A stretch of DNA of 64,000 bases from JAHRAW01 sp028066695 (GTDB taxonomy: Bacteria; Pseudomonadota; Gammaproteobacteria; Arenicellales; Poriferihabitantaceae), in the NCBI GenBank assembly GCA_963457535.1, contig OY734803.1:1798001-1862000 (forward strand), given 5' to 3'. The notes under the pieces are model-generated. The model did no database searches and was not told where the DNA came from. It saw only the letters and a list, made by a program, of their open reading frames with translations. Made by a program: the position numbers and the translations under genes. This document shows positions 1 through 7,497 of this stretch, in pieces (the first letter of the stretch is position 1; the number at the start of each line of letters is the position of its first letter).

Positions 1-1
1 C

Positions 2-196
2 GTCCCCGGCTGCATCGCCGCCGGCGGGACGCTGGAGGAAACCGAAAAACTCATGCGCGAGGCGCTGGAAGGACACCTTGAATGGATGCGGCGCGACAAT
101 GATGAAATGCCGAAGCCGGTCTCGCGCGTCGCGTTTTTTGAATACGACGCCGCGGCCGGCGGCGGCGTCCGGCAACAGCGCGCCGTGGCCGGCTAG
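2..196 (+). CDS. HicB-like antitoxin family protein, 3' end only
   Basis: This is the C-terminal 64 residues of a small protein cut off by the window edge. It contains a G-C-x-A-x-G-x-T-L-E-E-T block followed by an amphipathic helix (LMREALEGHLEWM), the usual end of the HicB/UPF0150 fold. The following gene encodes a close paralogue that shares the R-E-A-L-E helix, an N/D-E-M-P-K motif and a F-E-Y-D tail, so the two arose by tandem duplication. HicB proteins normally neutralise a HicA mRNA interferase encoded next to them, but no HicA is seen downstream. Upstream sequence lies outside the window, so a partner cannot be excluded there. Confidence 0.7.
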   Translation, partial: VPGCIAAGGTLEETEKLMREALEGHLEWMRRDNDEMPKPVSRVAFFEYDAAAGGGVRQQRAVAG

Positions 197-207
197 GGGC
201 GGCGCGA

Positions 208-468
208 ATGAAATACTTGGTCGTCATTGAAAAAACCGAAACCGGTTATGCCGCCCACTCGCCCGACATCCTCGGCTGCACCGCCACCGGCGGGAGCGCC
301 GCGGAAGCCGGAAAAAACATGCGCGAGGCGCTGGAAATCCAACTGGGGGCAATGCGGCGCAAAAAGAATGAAATGCCAAAAGCGCTCTCGCGGTTCGCGT
401 ATTTTGAATACGACACCGGCGGCGCCGGCGGCGCCATCCGGCAAAAACACGACCTCGCAGTAGGCTAA
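208..468 (+). CDS. HicB-like (UPF0150) antitoxin family protein
   Basis: This 86-residue protein starts MKYLVVIEKTETGYAAHSPD, the typical HicB beta-strand opening, followed by LGC-x-A-x-G and the helix REALEIQLGAM. It resembles the preceding truncated gene throughout and is 11 bases downstream of it, which points to tandem duplication. Full HicB antitoxins often carry a C-terminal DNA-binding domain. This one is short and has none, so it is a stand-alone HicB fold. No HicA toxin (about 60 residues with a catalytic histidine) follows before the convergent DUF1244 gene. The family assignment is fairly secure, but an antitoxin role without a toxin is not. Confidence 0.75.
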   Translation: MKYLVVIEKTETGYAAHSPDILGCTATGGSAAEAGKNMREALEIQLGAMRRKKNEMPKALSRFAYFEYDTGGAGGAIRQKHDLAVG

Positions 469-519
469 GACGCGGCGCGGCGCGCCGTCGCGGGCACGGA
501 CGCGAGCGCGGGTGGGCGG

Positions 520-831
520 CTACTCCGTCGCTTTGTGCCGCGCGGTTTCAAATTGCTCCAGTTGCTCCGCGCTCGCCTCGCGCGCGTGGTCGGTTTTGTA
601 TTGCGCGTAGGGCATGCCGTAGACGATTTCGCGCGCCTGCTCGTCGGTGAGTTCCACGCCGCGCGCGGCCGCTTCGGAGCGGTACCATTTGGAAAGGCAG
701 TTGCGGCAGAAATATGCGAGGTTCATCAGATCGATGTTCTGCACTTCCGGATATTTGCGAAAGTGCGCGATCATCTTGCGGTAGACTGCGGCTTCAATTT
801 CGGTCTGCTGTTGCGGATTGGCGTCGGACAT
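520..831 (-). CDS. DUF1244 family protein
   Basis: This 103-residue acidic protein reads MSDANPQQQTEIEAAVYRKM and continues with RKYPEVQNIDLMNLAYFCRN-CLSKWY. The Q-N-I-D-L-M-N-L-A-x-F-C-R-N-C-L-x-K-W-Y block is the hallmark of DUF1244, a small alpha-helical family of unknown function common in proteobacteria. I chose the ATG that gives the family-sized protein. The frame stays open far upstream but would then run antisense through kdsD. A possible -10 (TATGAT) lies about 30 bases upstream on the same strand. The gene is divergent from kdsD and convergent with the HicB pair. No biochemical role is known from the sequence. Confidence 0.85.
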   Translation of the reverse strand: MSDANPQQQTEIEAAVYRKMIAHFRKYPEVQNIDLMNLAYFCRNCLSKWYRSEAAARGVELTDEQAREIVYGMPYAQYKTDHAREASAEQLEQFETARHKATE

Positions 832-923
832 GGTTTTTGCCGGGAAAGGGTGGGGAGGGGAATCATAGTAAAAAAGCGGCGTCCGCGGCGGCGCGCCCGC
901 GCCATAATTTCCGCGCGCCGCGC

Positions 924-929
924 TATACT
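924..929 (+). promoter_or_regulatory. candidate -10 element upstream of kdsD
   Basis: TATACT lies about 47 bases before the kdsD start in the kdsD/DUF1244 divergent spacer. No good -35 hexamer is visible at the usual distance, so this is only suggestive. It would drive the kdsD-lpt operon. Confidence 0.3.
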
Positions 930-976
930 TTGCGCCCGCCGTCCGCCGCCCGCTTGATCCCCGACACCCCCGAAAA

Positions 977-1966
977 ATGGAAGCACAAAGCGCAATTTCA
1001 CACGCCCGCTCGGTGATAGAGATAGAGGCGGAGGCGGTCGCCGCGCTCGGCGCGCGGGTCGGGAGCGCTTTTGCGCGCGCCTGTGAATTGCTGCTGCAGT
1101 GCCGCGGGCGCGTGGTGGTCATCGGCATGGGGAAATCCGGGCACATCGGCGGCAAGATCGCCTCCACGCTGGCGAGCACCGGCACGCCGGCGTTTTTTGT
1201 GCATCCGGGCGAGGCCGGGCACGGCGACCTCGGCATGATCACCGCCGAGGACATCTCGCTGGTCATTTCCAATTCGGGCGAGACCGCCGAAGTCATTTCC
1301 ATTTTGCCGATCATCAAGCGCATCGGCGGCGGCCTGATCACGCTGACCGGCAAGCCCGACTCCACGCTGGGAAAGGAATCCGACGCATGCCTGAACACCG
1401 GCGTGGAGCGCGAGGCCTGCGCGCACAACCTCGCGCCGACCGCGAGCACCACCGCGGCGCTGGTCATGGGAGACGCGCTCGCCGTGGCGGTGCAGCGCCT
1501 GCGCGGTTTTTCGGCGCAGGATTTCGCGCGCACCCATCCGGCCGGCACGCTGGGCAAACGCCTGCTGCTGTATGCGTCCGATTTGATGCACAGCGGGGAA
1601 GAATTGCCGCTGGTGGACGACGGCGCGACGCTGCAGCAGTTGCTGGTGGAGATGTCGTCAAAAGGGCTCGGCATGGCCGGCGTGGTGGACGGCGAAAAAA
1701 AACTTCTGGGCATGTTCACCGACGGCGACCTGCGCCGCGCGCTGGAGCGCGAAGTGGATGTGTACCGCGCCAAGGCGGTGGATTTGATGACGCCGAAACC
1801 GTTTACCATCGCGCCCGACATGCTCGCCGCGGAGATCGTAAAAGTCATGCGCGATTTCGCGCAGCGCGGGCCGCACGCGGTCAACAGCGTGTTCGTGGTT
1901 GACGCCGAAGGGCGCGCGGTCGGCGCGCTGAACACGCATGACCTGCTGAAAGCCGGCGTGATTTAA
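977..1966 (+). CDS. kdsD: D-arabinose 5-phosphate isomerase (KdsD)
   Basis: The enzyme converts D-ribulose 5-phosphate to D-arabinose 5-phosphate, the first committed step of Kdo synthesis for lipopolysaccharide, in the cytoplasm. The 329 residues match the KpsF/GutQ/KdsD family length. An N-terminal SIS sugar-phosphate isomerase domain (about 30-180) carries GMGKSGHIGGK at 50-60, a S-N-S-G-E-T phosphate-binding loop and the family THPAGTLGKRL motif near 190. Two CBS domains follow (about 205-265 and 275-328). It is the first gene before lptC, 23 bases away, so LPS precursor synthesis and LPS transport are coupled. In many relatives kdsC (Kdo-8-P phosphatase) sits between kdsD and lptC; it is absent here. 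Confidence 0.93.
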   Translation: MEAQSAISHARSVIEIEAEAVAALGARVGSAFARACELLLQCRGRVVVIGMGKSGHIGGKIASTLASTGTPAFFVHPGEAGHGDLGMITAEDISLVISNSGETAEVISILPIIKRIGGGLITLTGKPDSTLGKESDACLNTGVEREACAHNLAPTASTTAALVMGDALAVAVQRLRGFSAQDFARTHPAGTLGKRLLLYASDLMHSGEELPLVDDGATLQQLLVEMSSKGLGMAGVVDGEKKLLGMFTDGDLRRALEREVDVYRAKAVDLMTPKPFTIAPDMLAAEIVKVMRDFAQRGPHAVNSVFVVDAEGRAVGALNTHDLLKAGVI

Positions 1967-1989
1967 CCGCAAGGGAGAAAAGAGAGCGC

Positions 1990-2412
1990 ATGAGTCTTCG
2001 GCAGGCCGCACTGCTCGCAATTTTTTTGCTCGCGTTCGGCGGCGTTTCGGCGTGGCTGCAGTTCGGCGTGGTCGCGCGCGCCGAATTCGCGGCGCCCGCG
2101 GACGGCGAGATTGATTACTACATTCAAAACTTTTCCTCGGCCGGCGCCGATGCGCGCGGCAAAAAATACCGGGTCAGCGCCGAGCGCCTTGACCATTACG
2201 CGCGCACCGGGCGCGCGCGGCTGCTGCGCCCGCACATCGTGGAATACGCGCCGGACGGCGCGGCGCAACACACCCGCGCCGACTCCGGCTGGCTCTCGCG
2301 CGGCGGCGGCGAAGTGGAACTCTCCGGCAATGTGCGAATGACGCGCGAGCCGGGCGCCCCGGCCTCCGCGACGGGCGCGCAAACCCGCATTCGCCTGAAA
2401 GGCGGGGAATGA
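1990..2412 (+). CDS. lptC: LPS export system protein LptC
   Basis: A single-pass inner-membrane protein that passes lipopolysaccharide from the LptBFG transporter to the periplasmic LptA bridge. The 140 residues start with one hydrophobic anchor (about 5-22, LLAIFLLAFGGVSAWL) followed by a periplasmic beta-jellyroll segment, with YYIQNFSSAGADARGKKYRV typical of LptC. It is shorter than the roughly 190-residue E. coli protein. Its TGA overlaps the lptA ATG (ATGA), indicating translational coupling. The assignment rests on the N-terminal anchor, the sequence pattern and its place between kdsD and lptA. Confidence 0.85.
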   Translation: MSLRQAALLAIFLLAFGGVSAWLQFGVVARAEFAAPADGEIDYYIQNFSSAGADARGKKYRVSAERLDHYARTGRARLLRPHIVEYAPDGAAQHTRADSGWLSRGGGEVELSGNVRMTREPGAPASATGAQTRIRLKGGE

Positions 2413-2930
2413 AAATGCGCCGCGCATTTGCGCTTGCGGCATTCGCCGCGCCCATGTTTGTCGCGCATGCGCCCGTCGTTGCAGCCGAGCAGAGCGCGGC
2501 TTTGCAGGCCGACGATTTTTCCTTCAACATCAAAAGCGGCGCGCACATCTACCGCGGCAATGTCTCGTTTCGCCGCGGCGGCATTCGCCTGGATTGCGAC
2601 GCGTTGGAAGCGTATCAGGACGCGCGCGGCGAAATGAAGCGCGGCGTGTGCAGCGGCAGCCCCGGCCGCTTTCGGCGCGATGGCGGTGACGATGGCGGCG
2701 AGTTGCGCGGCAGCGCGCGCCGCATTCTCTTTGACGCGCGCGCGGCCGAAGTTGTGCTGGAAGGCGGCGCCGAATTGATGCAGTCCGGGCGGCGCATTCG
2801 CGGCGCGCGCGTGACTTACGACCTGAAGCGCAACACCGTCCGCGTGCGCGGCGCCGAGGAAGACGGCCGCGCGCGCGTGCTGGTTGCGCCGCGCAATGAG
2901 AGTGAGAATAAAAATGGCGCGGCAAACTAA
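2409..2930 (+). CDS. lptA: LPS transport periplasmic protein LptA
   Basis: A periplasmic OstA-fold protein that oligomerises into the bridge carrying lipopolysaccharide to the outer membrane. The 173-residue product has a signal peptide (MKMRRAFALAAFAAPMFVAHAPVVAAEQ; likely cleavage after the A-x-A near residue 26) and then the LptA beta-strand pattern: D-D-F-S-F-N, Y-R-G-N-V-S-F, I-R-L-D-C-D-A-L-E-A-Y. ATG 2415 is an alternative start two codons on. The gene overlaps lptC upstream by 4 bases and lptB downstream by 17, so all three Lpt subunits are made from one message. Confidence 0.88.
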   Translation: MKMRRAFALAAFAAPMFVAHAPVVAAEQSAALQADDFSFNIKSGAHIYRGNVSFRRGGIRLDCDALEAYQDARGEMKRGVCSGSPGRFRRDGGDDGGELRGSARRILFDARAAEVVLEGGAELMQSGRRIRGARVTYDLKRNTVRVRGAEEDGRARVLVAPRNESENKNGAAN

Positions 2931-3678
2931 GACGGCCGCAACCGACGGCGAAAAGGAAGGGCTGCGCGCGCGCGGCCTGGTAAAAAAAATCGGGCGCGCG
3001 CTGATCGTCGACCAGGTCGATTTGGATGTGTCGCGCGGCGAAGTGGTCGGCCTGCTCGGCCCAAACGGCGCCGGCAAGACCACCAGTTTCAACATGATCA
3101 TCGGGCTGGTGCGCGAAAGCGCGGGCCGCGTGTTTTTGGGCGCGGAGGACATCACGCCGCTGCCGATGCATGCGCGCGCGCGCCGCGGCATCGGCTACCT
3201 GCCGCAGGAGCATTCGGTGTTTCGCAAACTCACCGCCGAGGAAAACATTCTCGCGGTGCTGGAGGCGTCCGGCCCGCGCGACGCGCGCGAGCGCGCCGAA
3301 ATTTGCGACGGCCTGCTGGACGAGTTCGGCATCCGCCGCCTGCGCGATAAGCGCGCGATTCAACTCTCCGGCGGCGAGCAGCGGCGCGTGGAAATTGCGC
3401 GCGCGCTGGCGCTTTCGCCGGCATTCATTTTGCTGGATGAGCCGTTCGCCGGAGTCGACCCGATCGCGGTGCGCGACATTCAGCAAATCATCCGCATGCT
3501 GAAAAAGCGCGGCATCGGCGTTTTGATCACCGACCACAATGTGCGCGAGACCCTGGGCATCTGCGACCGCGCCTACATTTTGCATGGCGGCAAGGTGCTG
3601 GTTTCGGGCGCGCCGCGCGCCATCATGCGCGACCGCGCCGCGCGCGACGCGTATTTCGGCCGCGACTTTCGCCTGTGA
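2914..3678 (+). CDS. lptB: LPS export ABC transporter ATPase LptB
   Basis: The cytoplasmic ATPase that powers LPS extraction through LptFG. In the 254-residue product the Walker A is GPNGAGKT (49-56), followed by a Q-loop (YLPQEHSVF), the signature LSGGEQRRVEIARAL, the Walker B FILLDEPFAGVDP and the switch histidine in ITDHNVRETL. These variants are diagnostic for LptB among ABC ATPases. I chose ATG 2914; upstream TTG 2884 and ATG 2896 are in frame but lie deeper in lptA. In most proteobacteria rpoN follows lptB, but here hpf comes next after about 55 bases. Confidence 0.95.
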   Translation: MARQTKTAATDGEKEGLRARGLVKKIGRALIVDQVDLDVSRGEVVGLLGPNGAGKTTSFNMIIGLVRESAGRVFLGAEDITPLPMHARARRGIGYLPQEHSVFRKLTAEENILAVLEASGPRDARERAEICDGLLDEFGIRRLRDKRAIQLSGGEQRRVEIARALALSPAFILLDEPFAGVDPIAVRDIQQIIRMLKKRGIGVLITDHNVRETLGICDRAYILHGGKVLVSGAPRAIMRDRAARDAYFGRDFRL

Positions 3679-3698
3679 CCGCGGCCGCGCGATTTCGC

Positions 3699-3704
3699 TA
3701 CAAT
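3699..3704 (+). promoter_or_regulatory. candidate -10 element for hpf
   Basis: TACAAT stands 29 bases before the hpf start in the lptB-hpf gap. A poor -35 match (TGTGAC) lies about 19 bases upstream of it. It would allow hpf-ptsN-rapZ-ptsHI to be expressed separately from the LPS genes. Confidence 0.3.
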
Positions 3705-3733
3705 CCCATCCCCGAACTCCCGGAGAACTGCGC

Positions 3734-4054
3734 ATGCAACTTTCTATCAGCGGACAGCACATGGAGGTGACTCCGGCGCTGCGCGAATATGTGGCCGGGC
3801 GCGTGGAAAAAATCACGCGCCACTTTGACCATGTAAGCGGCGCCCATGTGGTGCTGCATGTGGAGAAGAACCGGCACATGGCCGAGGCGACGCTGAGCGC
3901 GCGCGGCGCCACCGTGCACGCCTCGGCCTCGGCCGGCGACATGTATGCGGCGATAGACGCGATGGCAGACAAACTCGACCGGCAGGTGGCGCGGCGCAAG
4001 GAAAAGCGCGCCGACCACCACCGCGGCGACGGCGCGAAGAACGCTCCGCAATGA
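3734..4054 (+). CDS. hpf: Ribosome hibernation promoting factor (short HPF/YhbH)
   Basis: It binds the 30S decoding region of idle ribosomes and promotes 100S dimers. The 106 residues are the short-HPF length, without the C-terminal dimerisation domain of long HPF. Visible are MQLSISGQHMEVTPALREYV at the start, the basic first helix (GRVEKITRHFD), the HVVLHVEKNRHMAEATL strands and the SAGDMYAAIDAMADKLDRQV helix, ending in a basic KEKR tail. The upstream in-frame extension is ignored because it runs back through lptB in another frame. The context before ptsN and rapZ is the classical rpoN-region arrangement, but rpoN itself is missing. Confidence 0.93.
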   Translation: MQLSISGQHMEVTPALREYVAGRVEKITRHFDHVSGAHVVLHVEKNRHMAEATLSARGATVHASASAGDMYAAIDAMADKLDRQVARRKEKRADHHRGDGAKNAPQ

Positions 4055-4064
4055 GCGGGCCGCA

Positions 4065-4589
4065 ATGAGCGCGCAGCCGGCCCCGGACGCGCCGCAGGCG
4101 GAAGTCGCGCTCGGCGATTTTCTCGACGACGCGCGCGTGGTCATTGATCTGGATGTCGCCAGCCGCAAGCGCCTGTTTGAACGAATGGCAAAACTGGCCG
4201 CGTCGCGCGGCGACGGGCCCGGCCTGGACAGCGTGCTGAGCGCGCTGACGCAGCGCGAAAAACTCGGCAGCACCGGCATCGGCAACGGCATCGCGCTTCC
4301 GCACGGCCGCATGGACGGTTTCGCCGAGCCGCTGATAGCGGTCGCGCGGCTCAAGCGCGCGATTCATTACGACGCGCCCGACGGCGCGCCGGTGTGGCTG
4401 GCGGCCTGCCTGCTGGCGCCGGCAGACGCGAACGGAATGCACCTGCGCCTGCTGGCCGCGCTGGCCGAGCGCTTTAACTCGCCGGAGTTTCGCGCGCGCG
4501 CGCAGCGCGCGCGCAGCGCGGCCGAACTGGCGTCCCTTTTTCGCGGCGAACCGCCCGGCGAAAACGCAAACGGCGCCGCGGCGAAGTGA
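4065..4589 (+). CDS. ptsN: Nitrogen-regulatory PTS EIIA component (PtsN)
   Basis: The terminal phosphoacceptor of the nitrogen-type phosphotransferase relay, which regulates targets such as K+ transport rather than importing sugar. The 174 residues carry an EIIA-2 domain. The LGSTGIGNGIALPHGR motif places the phosphorylated histidine at H80. The acidic start DFLDDARVVIDLDVASRKRLFERMA is typical. The last ~15 residues are an Ala/Asn/Glu-rich tail beyond the domain. Its stop overlaps the GTG start of rapZ. With npr and ptsI just downstream, the whole relay EI to NPr to EIIA-Ntr is encoded within 3.5 kb. Confidence 0.93.
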   Translation: MSAQPAPDAPQAEVALGDFLDDARVVIDLDVASRKRLFERMAKLAASRGDGPGLDSVLSALTQREKLGSTGIGNGIALPHGRMDGFAEPLIAVARLKRAIHYDAPDGAPVWLAACLLAPADANGMHLRLLAALAERFNSPEFRARAQRARSAAELASLFRGEPPGENANGAAAK

Positions 4590-5461
4590 GCGCGCAGCCC
4601 GACCTGATCATCGTCAGCGGGCTGTCCGGCTCGGGCAAAAGCGTCGCACTGCAGTCGCTGGAGGACATCGGCTATTACTGCATAGACAATTTGCCGTCGG
4701 TGCTGCTGCCCGAATTCGCGCGCCATCTGCAAAACGGCGCGCAGGGCGCCCGCGATGATGCGCGCGGCGCCGCGGTCGGCATTGATTCGCGCAACCGGCA
4801 TTTTTTGTCATTGCTGGACGAAAACCTTGACAAGATCGCGCGCCATGAAAATTTTTGCCGCCTGCTGTTTCTTCAGGCCGAAGAGCAGGCGCTGGTGCGC
4901 CGCTACGCCGAGACGCGCCGCCGGCATCCGCTGACCGGCGCGCGCACGCCGCTGCTGGAGGGTATCCGCCGCGAGCGCCGCCTGCTGCAGCCGCTGCACG
5001 ACCGCGCCGAAAAAGTCGTCGACACCACCGACACCACCGCGCATGAACTGCGCGCGCTGGTTCGCGATTTCGCGGCCGGCGCCGACGCGGGTCCGCTGTT
5101 TTTAATTGAATCTTTCGGCTTCAAATACGGCGCGCCGCGCCAGGCGGATTTTGTTTTTGATGTGCGCTGCCTGCCGAACCCCTATTGGGAGGAAAATCTG
5201 CGCGCGCTGAGCGGGCTGGATTCGGCGGTGGCCGAATACCTCGGCGCAGACGAAAACGTGCGCCGCATGGTCGGCCAACTCCACGGCTTTCTGGAGCAGT
5301 GGCTGCCGGGCTTTGCCGCCGAAAACCGCAGTTACTTCACCGTGGCAATCGGCTGCACCGGCGGCCGCCACCGCTCGGTGTATGTCGCCGAGCGGTTGCG
5401 CGAACTTTTTTCCGCGGCCGGCATCGCGGTGCAGGCGCGCCACCGCGACCTGGAAAAATGA
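4586..5461 (+). CDS. rapZ: RNase adapter / nucleotide-binding protein RapZ
   Basis: RapZ binds nucleotide and, in enterobacteria, delivers the GlmZ sRNA to RNase E to control amino-sugar synthesis. The 291-residue length fits (E. coli 284). The Walker A GLSGSGKS is at 12-19, followed by the family signature SLEDIGYYCIDNLP. The C-terminal half has the RapZ hallmarks SFGFKYGAPRQADFVFDVR-LPNP and IGCTGGRHRSVYVAERL. The GTG start overlaps the ptsN stop (GTGA) and its TGA overlaps the npr ATG, so translation is coupled on both sides. Whether GlmY/GlmZ exist in this organism cannot be judged here. Confidence 0.95.
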   Translation: MSAQPDLIIVSGLSGSGKSVALQSLEDIGYYCIDNLPSVLLPEFARHLQNGAQGARDDARGAAVGIDSRNRHFLSLLDENLDKIARHENFCRLLFLQAEEQALVRRYAETRRRHPLTGARTPLLEGIRRERRLLQPLHDRAEKVVDTTDTTAHELRALVRDFAAGADAGPLFLIESFGFKYGAPRQADFVFDVRCLPNPYWEENLRALSGLDSAVAEYLGADENVRRMVGQLHGFLEQWLPGFAAENRSYFTVAIGCTGGRHRSVYVAERLRELFSAAGIAVQARHRDLEK

Positions 5462-5760
5462 CTTCCGAGCGCGCTTCCCGGCGCGACATTGACATCGTCC
5501 GCGAAATCGTCGTGGTCAACAAACTGGGCCTGCACGCGCGCGCCGCGGCGAAGTTGGTGAAGATGACCGCCGCCTACCGCTGCGCGATTCGCCTGGATTT
5601 CAACGACAAAACCGCCGACGCCAAAAGCATCATGGGTGTGATGATGCTCGCCGCGGCGCAGGGCAGCGAGTTGAAACTCACCGCGCGCGGCGACGACGCG
5701 GGACGCGCGGCCGACGCGGTTTGCAAATTATTCGCCGAGCGCTTCGGCGAGGGCGAATAA
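5458..5760 (+). CDS. ptsH: Phosphocarrier protein HPr/NPr
   Basis: A small phosphocarrier that receives phosphate from Enzyme I on its active-site histidine and passes it to PtsN. The 100-residue protein contains VNKLGLHARAAAKLVK with the phosphoacceptor H26, and a DAKSIMGVMMLAAAQG helix in which S57 is the position of the regulatory serine of HPr proteins. An N-terminal extension of about 15 residues precedes the fold. The ATG overlaps the rapZ stop by 4 bases and ptsI follows after 2 bases. Since EIIA-Ntr is the only EII component here, NPr is the more likely functional name. Confidence 0.93.
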   Translation: MTSERASRRDIDIVREIVVVNKLGLHARAAAKLVKMTAAYRCAIRLDFNDKTADAKSIMGVMMLAAAQGSELKLTARGDDAGRAADAVCKLFAERFGEGE

Positions 5761-5762
5761 AG

Positions 5763-7493
5763 GTGTTCACGCTGCATGCAAGCGGAGTCGGCGGCGGCAT
5801 CGCCATCGGCCGGGCGCGCGTGCTGCACCGCCCGGGCCAGGAAATTCCGGAATACGCGCTGGAGCCCGGGCGCGTGGATTCCGAAGTGGCGCGCCTGCGC
5901 GAAGCGTTCGCGCGCGCGCGCGCCGCGCTGGAAAAAATCCGCGGCGAACTTCCCGATGATGTGCCGGAGGAAGTCGCGCCGTTTCTCGGCATTCAACTGA
6001 TGATTCTGGAAGACCGGGCGATGCTCGAAAATCCGGCCGAAATCATCCGCGAGCGGCGCATCAACGCCGAAGCCGCGCTCGACCGCCACGCCGCAAACCT
6101 GGACAAATTTTTTCGCGAAATGCGCGACCCCTACCTCAGCGGAAAGTCGGCCGATGTCGCGCAGGTCATTCAGCGCGTGCAGGGCGAATTGCTGGAGGAG
6201 GCCGGCGCGCCGGCGGCGGATGCGGCCGGCCTGCCCGGGGATGCCGCCGCCGGCGAGATCATCGTCGCCGACGACCTGACTCCGGCCGACGCGGTGGAAC
6301 TGAAACGCCGCCGCATCAGCGCGTTCATCACCAACCTCGGCGGCCCGATTTCGCACACCGCGATTCTCGCGCGCGGCATGCGCATTCCGGCGATAGTCGG
6401 CATGCGCGGCGCGACGCGCTGGCTGCGCAGCGGTGATTTGCTGGTCATAGACGGCCGCCGCGGCGTGGCGCTGGTCAACCCCGACGCGCCCGCGCTCGCC
6501 GCCTACGAGCGCCGCCGCGAAAAAATTCTGCGGCGCGCGCAGGAATTGGATTCGCTGCGCGACGCCGAGGCGGTGACGCTGGACGGCGAGGAAGTGTCGC
6601 TGCTGGTCAACATTGAACTGCCGGAGGAAGCCGCCGAATGCGCGGCGCAAAACGCGCACGGGGTCGGCTTGTACCGCACCGAGTTTTTGTTCATGAACCG
6701 CGAGGGCATGCCCGGCGAGGATGAGCAGTTTGAAATTTACGCCGATGTGCTCGCGCGCGCGCGGCGGCCGGTCACCATTCGCACGCTGGACCTCGGCGGC
6801 GACAAGCGCGCCCGCGGCGGACACGCGGCGGCCAGCCCGGCGCTCGGGCGGCGCGCGATTCGCCTGTCTTTGCATGATGTCGGCATGTTCAAGCCGCAAT
6901 TGCGCGCGATCTACCGCGCCTCCGCGCTCGGCCCGGCGCGCATCATGGCGCCGATGGTGACGAACATGGAAGAATTAAATCAATTGTTCGCGCTGCTCGC
7001 CGAAGTGAAACTGGAACTCGAGCGCGACGGCTATGACTTCAACCCGCACACGCCGGTCGGCGGCATGATTGAGGTGCCGGCGGCCGCGGTCGCGGCCGAT
7101 TTGTTCGCGCACAAACTGGATTTTCTTTCCATCGGCACCAACGACTTAATCCAGTACACGCTCGCCATAGACCGCGTCGACGACGAGGTCAACTACCTGT
7201 ATGACCCGCTGCATCCGTCGGTATTGCGGCTGATCAAGAACACCATAGACGCCGGAAAAAACGCCGGCATCCCGGTGTCAATGTGCGGCGAGATGGCCGG
7301 CGACAGCGCCTACACGCGCATTTTGCTCGGCATGGGGCTGCGCGAATTCAGCATGGATCCGGCCTCGCTGCTGGAAGTGAAGCGCCAAATCCGCCTCAGC
7401 GACGCGGCGAAACTGGGGCGCCCGGTCGCGGAGATGCTGCGCACCCCGGATCCGGAGCGGCTGCGGCAAATGGCCGCCGACCTCAACCGCTGA
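5763..7493 (+). CDS. ptsI: PTS Enzyme I (phosphoenolpyruvate-protein phosphotransferase)
   Basis: Transfers phosphate from PEP to HPr/NPr. With GTG 5763 as start the protein is 576 residues, the classical Enzyme I size, and has no N-terminal GAF domain, so it is PtsI-like rather than PtsP. An earlier TTG at 5721 would overlap the HPr gene. Visible are the GGPISHTAILARG swivelling-domain motif with phospho-histidine H198, the PEP-binding FLRTE-like segment GLYRTEFLFM, DLGGDKRA, GTNDLIQYTLAIDR and VSMCGEMAGD with the catalytic C508. It closes the hpf-ptsN-rapZ-npr-ptsI run and ends convergently with the ABC permease gene, 4 bases away. Confidence 0.95.
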   Translation: MFTLHASGVGGGIAIGRARVLHRPGQEIPEYALEPGRVDSEVARLREAFARARAALEKIRGELPDDVPEEVAPFLGIQLMILEDRAMLENPAEIIRERRINAEAALDRHAANLDKFFREMRDPYLSGKSADVAQVIQRVQGELLEEAGAPAADAAGLPGDAAAGEIIVADDLTPADAVELKRRRISAFITNLGGPISHTAILARGMRIPAIVGMRGATRWLRSGDLLVIDGRRGVALVNPDAPALAAYERRREKILRRAQELDSLRDAEAVTLDGEEVSLLVNIELPEEAAECAAQNAHGVGLYRTEFLFMNREGMPGEDEQFEIYADVLARARRPVTIRTLDLGGDKRARGGHAAASPALGRRAIRLSLHDVGMFKPQLRAIYRASALGPARIMAPMVTNMEELNQLFALLAEVKLELERDGYDFNPHTPVGGMIEVPAAAVAADLFAHKLDFLSIGTNDLIQYTLAIDRVDDEVNYLYDPLHPSVLRLIKNTIDAGKNAGIPVSMCGEMAGDSAYTRILLGMGLREFSMDPASLLEVKRQIRLSDAAKLGRPVAEMLRTPDPERLRQMAADLNR

Positions 7494-7497
7494 GCGT

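Noticed and set aside
832..1935. N-terminal extension of the DUF1244 frame to about 470 residues
   Set aside because: It runs antisense through kdsD. The 103-residue product from ATG 831 has the family length.
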